The notes under the pieces are model-generated. The model was given only the letters and a program-made list of their open reading frames with translations, was not told the origin of the DNA and made no database searches. From NCBI GenBank assembly GCA_003449595.1, contig DMHB01000089.1, forward strand, positions 1 through 9,224: a DNA stretch of 9,224 nt, written 5' to 3'. The translations under genes and the position numbers were made by a program. Shown one piece after another: positions 6,416 through 9,224 of the stretch (the stretch's first letter is position 1; every line of letters starts with the position of its first letter). This stretch comes from Microscillaceae bacterium. Lineage in GTDB: Bacteria > Bacteroidota > Bacteroidia > Cytophagales > Microscillaceae.

Positions 6416-8260
6416 ATGAACAACGAGAACGAAGCCTTGCACTCGGACAACGCTTGGATTGAGACCCCTAATCTTGTCAATGCTACTGAAGAAACTCCTG
6501 AAATGGAACAAGAAATTTTCCACGAAGAAGACTTTAGTACCTATACCAAGGAAGAACTTTTGCATTATTTGGAAAAGCATAAGGCAGACGTGGGATCTCG
6601 CGAACTTGCCTTGGCCTTGAAAAAAGGTAAAATTGCTTTTGACGAAATTGTACAACACGAAAGAGAAGAAGCCTTGGGCAAGTTTGTGGCAGAAGGAAAT
6701 GACAAAAACGATTTTGATTTCCGCAAAGAGCCTGTGGTAGAGCAGTTTTATAAGCTACACAAAGAATTGTCTGCCAAAAGAAAGGCACATTTAATGGAGC
6801 AAGACAAGGATAAACAGCGCAACTACGAAACCAAAGTCAAACTATTGGATAACTTACGCGCCTTGGTCGATGCAGAAGAAACCAAAGGCAGTATGGCTGA
6901 ATTTCAGAAAATTCAGCAAGAATGGAAAAGCGCTGGATACGTTACCCCACAACAAAACAAAACGCTTTGGGCCAATTACCACGCTTTGGTAGAGCAGTTT
7001 TACAGCAAACGAAGCATCTACTTTGAACTGAAGGAGTTAGATCGTAAGAAAAATTTAGCCCACAAAGTAGCCGTCTGCGAAAAAACGGAAGCCTTGGCGG
7101 GACAAGATTTGCCTCTCAACCAACTCCTGCGCGAACTTCAACGCCTTCACGACGATTATAAACACATAGGGCCGGTACCCAAAGAAGACCAAGAAGCCGT
7201 ATGGCAACGCTTCAAAGCGGCCTCCGACCAAATTTATGACAAGAAAGATGCCTTGGTCAAACAATCGAACGTAGAACGCGAAGCCAATTTAACGCTGAAA
7301 GCAGCGCTTTGCCAAAAGATGGAAGCCTTGGCCGCTTTTCAATCCGACCGCATCACCGAGTGGAATGCTAAAACCCAAGAAGTCATCCAATTACAAAAGG
7401 AATGGGAAAAAATCCGCCTCGTTCCCCGCGATAAAATTAAGGAGGTAAGCAAGCAATTTTGGCACGCCTTTAAAACCTTTTTCGTGCGCAAAGGTGAATT
7501 TTTCAAACAAATTGATGCCGAACGCGACAACAACTTAAAACGCAAACAGGCACTTTGTGAAGAAGCAACCCAACTGACCAACTCTGAGATGCCTGCCGAC
7601 GAAATAGCCCGTAAATTGATTGATTTACAAAAAACTTGGAAAGAAATAGGTTCAGTACCTCCCCGTTTTAAAAACTCAATTTTCGAGCAGTTCAAGAAAA
7701 TTTGTGATGCGTTTTTTGACAAAAGACGCCAAAGCCAAAGTGCTGAAGAAAAAACTTATGAAGAGAACTTGGCTCAAAAGCAGGCTATCTGTGCCCAAAT
7801 CAATGCTTTTCAACCTACTAACGAACAAAGCTGGGTCAATGTAGATGAGTTTATCGAAGCGTTCAACGCCATTGGTTTTGTGCCTATTCAAAAGAAAAAA
7901 GGGCTGCTTAAAGACTTTCAAAAAGCTTTGACAGATTTGGCAGAACGGTTTCCAGTTCAAAATGAAGAAGAAAAAGAAAGTAATAAGCTCAAAATGGAGC
8001 TGAAAATCAACAAGGAAAATCCTGCCAACAGCCGCCGCTTCGTCAACGAAGACCAAAAGCTGCGCAGCCGCATCGACCAGTTGGAAAACGACCTCAATAC
8101 GCTGAACAATAACTTAGGCTTTTTTGCTGGTAACAAAAACAAGAAGAGTAACAACGATTTCTTAGACTCGGTCAACAAACAAGTAGCCGAGAAAACAGAA
8201 GAACTGGCACAACTCAAGAAAAAACTCAAGTTGCTGCGCGAGATGCAAAAAAATGCTTAG
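6416..8260 (+). CDS. DUF349 repeat protein
   Basis: A 614-residue, highly charged, mostly helical protein with no signal peptide or membrane segment, so probably cytoplasmic. Residues 1-40 are acidic and likely disordered. Five DUF349-type helical repeats follow, recognised by a W-x-x-x-G/x-x-V-P core then a W/F-x-x-F-x-x-x-x-D/x-x-F/Y helix. Their cores lie near 170, 250, 330, 408 and 485. Repeats 2-5 each carry a Cys at the same place (221, 299, 381, 459). Residues about 540-614 form a Lys/Glu-rich coiled coil. The molecular function of DUF349 is unknown to me, and I assign none. I start at the ATG 6416. A TTG at 6410 is in frame and would add two residues; an in-frame stop at 6377-6379 excludes anything longer. 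No terminator follows it, so its transcript may run through the tRNA to the terminator near 8430. Confidence 0.9.
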   Translation: MNNENEALHSDNAWIETPNLVNATEETPEMEQEIFHEEDFSTYTKEELLHYLEKHKADVGSRELALALKKGKIAFDEIVQHEREEALGKFVAEGNDKNDFDFRKEPVVEQFYKLHKELSAKRKAHLMEQDKDKQRNYETKVKLLDNLRALVDAEETKGSMAEFQKIQQEWKSAGYVTPQQNKTLWANYHALVEQFYSKRSIYFELKELDRKKNLAHKVAVCEKTEALAGQDLPLNQLLRELQRLHDDYKHIGPVPKEDQEAVWQRFKAASDQIYDKKDALVKQSNVEREANLTLKAALCQKMEALAAFQSDRITEWNAKTQEVIQLQKEWEKIRLVPRDKIKEVSKQFWHAFKTFFVRKGEFFKQIDAERDNNLKRKQALCEEATQLTNSEMPADEIARKLIDLQKTWKEIGSVPPRFKNSIFEQFKKICDAFFDKRRQSQSAEEKTYEENLAQKQAICAQINAFQPTNEQSWVNVDEFIEAFNAIGFVPIQKKKGLLKDFQKALTDLAERFPVQNEEEKESNKLKMELKINKENPANSRRFVNEDQKLRSRIDQLENDLNTLNNNLGFFAGNKNKKSNNDFLDSVNKQVAEKTEELAQLKKKLKLLREMQKNA

Positions 8261-8265
8261 CATTG

Positions 8266-8296
8266 TTTGGATGCAAAAATAATATTCGTACCTTTG
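8266..8296 (+). promoter_or_regulatory. Promoter of tRNA-Thr
   Basis: TTTG (8266-8269), a 19-bp spacer, then TACCTTTG (8289-8296). Both boxes match the Bacteroidota housekeeping consensus exactly, at consensus spacing. It begins six bases after the DUF349 stop codon and ends 21 bp before the mature tRNA, so the 5' leader removed by RNase P would be about 15 bases. Confidence 0.85.
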
Positions 8297-8317
8297 CCCT
8301 GCGATTTTTAAACGCAA

Positions 8318-8390
<73 letters not shown>

Positions 8391-8397
8391 CTCCTCG

Positions 8398-8432
8398 AAA
8401 CCTTCATCAAATCAATTTGGTGAAGGTTTTTT
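8398..8432 (+). terminator. Rho-independent terminator after tRNA-Thr
   Basis: AAACCTTCATCAAA (8398-8411) and TTTGGTGAAGGTTT (8416-8429) form a 14-bp stem with one G-U pair and the tetraloop TCAA, running into six T (8427-8432). It starts eight bases after the tRNA and faces the ssb terminator head on. Confidence 0.92.
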
Positions 8433-8445
8433 GTTGTATGGGCAC

Positions 8446-8474
8446 AAAAAAGGCTGTTCCTTTCGGAAACAGCC
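8446..8474 (-). terminator. Rho-independent terminator of ssb
   Basis: GGCTGTTCC (8452-8460) pairs with GGAAACAGCC (8465-8474) around a four-base loop, with a single bulged A. On the minus strand six T follow (8451-8446). It lies about 30 bp after the ssb stop codon. Confidence 0.88.
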
Positions 8475-8503
8475 CCCTTTGAAAGGATGACAACGGGTAA
8501 AAA

Positions 8504-8923
8504 TTAGAAAGGCAAATCGTCGTCGCCTTGTGCTCCGGTATCGGCTACAAAACTGCTTGAGGCTGTACTGCCACTGTTGTATGAAGAACCACCTCCACTA
8601 CCGCCCGAGGCGCTGCCCAACAAAGTCAGACTTTGCCCCAATACTTCCAAAGAAGTACGACTTTTGCCTTCTTTATCGGTGTATTCGCGGGTGCTCAGTC
8701 GGCCTTCGACAAAAACTTGTGATCCTTTTTTAAGATATTTCTCTACGATTTCTGCGGTGCGTTCCCAAAAGGCAACCCTAAACCACTCTGTTTTTTCTTC
8801 GCCATTGCCTCTTTTCTCAGTGGTTGCTAATGAAAAATTAGCTACTTTTTTACCATTTACTTCGCGCACGTCGGGGTCGTTGCCCAAGTGTCCAATGAGG
8901 GTAATTTTATTGAAACTTGCCAT
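8504..8923 (-). CDS. ssb: Single-stranded DNA-binding protein
   Basis: Coats single-stranded DNA in replication, repair and recombination and recruits partner proteins; normally a homotetramer. Of 139 residues, about 4-103 form the OB-fold (NKITLIGHLGNDPDVR at the start, TEWFRVAFWERTAEIVEKYLKKGSQVFVEG in the middle). Trp47, Phe48 and Trp53 are candidates for stacking on bases. Residues about 104-130 are a Gly/Ser linker. The C-terminus DDDLPF is the acidic partner-binding tail of bacterial SSBs. It lies 39 bp downstream of mutY on the same strand, so read-through from mutY is likely. A strong terminator follows. The ATG gives the standard N-terminus. Confidence 0.97.
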   Translation of the reverse strand: MASFNKITLIGHLGNDPDVREVNGKKVANFSLATTEKRGNGEEKTEWFRVAFWERTAEIVEKYLKKGSQVFVEGRLSTREYTDKEGKSRTSLEVLGQSLTLLGSASGGSGGGSSYNSGSTASSSFVADTGAQGDDDLPF

Positions 8924-8956
8924 AGTATTGTATGTTTAAGTGGAAGTTTTGAAAAG

Positions 8957-8988
8957 CACAATTTACACATTAAAAAAAAATTTTTCAA
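8957..8988 (-). promoter_or_regulatory. Possible ssb promoter inside the end of mutY
   Basis: On the minus strand TTG (8988-8986) is followed after 20 bp by TAAATTGT (8965-8958), a partial match to TTTG / TAnnTTTG that includes the mutY stop codon. The spacer contains a T9 run. Weak evidence; ssb may depend on the mutY transcript. Confidence 0.25.
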
Positions 8989-9224
8989 GATAATTGTGAA
9001 TTAATATGGGTTTAGGTAAATCGCGGGCTTCTGTTAAGCTCACCCATTGTAATCCTACATCCTCCCAAGCAGCCAATTGCTGTGTATTGGCCAACCGCAC
9101 TTGAAAAAACTGGGCTTGGATACGCTGATGAGTAAGTATATGCTTATAGGAAGTAGATATTTGCAGGATTTCTCCGATGCCTTGTTGAGGTAAAAGTTGC
9201 GCCAATACGGCCTCTTCCGATGCC
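8963..9224 (-). CDS. mutY: A/G-specific adenine glycosylase MutY, C-terminal fragment (runs off the window)
   Basis: Only the last 87 or so codons are visible; the frame is open to the right edge, so the true start lies outside. The sequence matches the NUDIX-like C-terminal domain that lets MutY recognise 8-oxoguanine opposite the adenine it removes. KHILTHQ (near 9122-9145) corresponds to the recognition loop with its conserved final His, and W-V-S near the middle followed by LPKPILIHNYLEKFF is the usual end of Bacteroidota MutY proteins. The catalytic helix-hairpin-helix and iron-sulfur regions would be upstream, outside the window. The position next to ssb supports the call. No internal Met or TTG should be taken as the start. 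Confidence 0.8.
   Translation of the reverse strand, partial: ASEEAVLAQLLPQQGIGEILQISTSYKHILTHQRIQAQFFQVRLANTQQLAAWEDVGLQWVSLTEARDLPKPILIHNYLEKFFFNV

Overview
This window looks like an ordinary housekeeping stretch of chromosome from a member of the Bacteroidota. Three things support that. Several promoters match the phylum-specific TTTG-N(19-21)-TAnnTTTG pattern. None of the seven visible start codons has a convincing Shine-Dalgarno sequence. The gene content also fits: an OmpA/thrombospondin-type-3 protein, a TonB receptor with an N-terminal carboxypeptidase-regulatory-like domain, a five-repeat DUF349 protein, and mutY followed by ssb. I cannot place it below phylum level. I see no mobile element, CRISPR array, rRNA or obvious transferred island, and no clear undescribed system.

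Layout. Positions 1-251 hold no recognised gene, only a doubtful short reading frame and the terminator of the next gene. From 252 to 6289 everything is on the minus strand. In order of transcription these are pdxH (vitamin B6 oxidase), a FecA-like TonB-dependent outer-membrane receptor, trpS (tryptophanyl-tRNA synthetase), moaE (molybdopterin synthase large subunit) and an OmpA-family peptidoglycan-anchoring protein. trpS and moaE are 11 bp apart and are probably one operon. pdxH and the receptor appear to be separate units: each has promoter-like sequence upstream, and a hairpin with a T-tract follows each. From 6290 the direction flips: a large DUF349 protein and tRNA-Thr(TGT) lie on the plus strand. 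The tRNA has its own textbook promoter and a strong terminator. It converges with ssb (minus), which lies just downstream of the 3' end of mutY; mutY runs off the right edge.

The genes serve different pathways: cofactor metabolism (pdxH, moaE), translation (trpS, tRNA-Thr), DNA repair and replication (mutY, ssb) and the outer membrane (receptor, OmpA protein). The observations most worth a second look are an apparent duplicated module in front of two TSP3 repeats of the OmpA protein, a cysteine repeated at equivalent positions in four DUF349 repeats, three interlocked inverted repeats between the receptor and trpS, the trpS-moaE pairing, and a short coding-like frame downstream of the OmpA gene.
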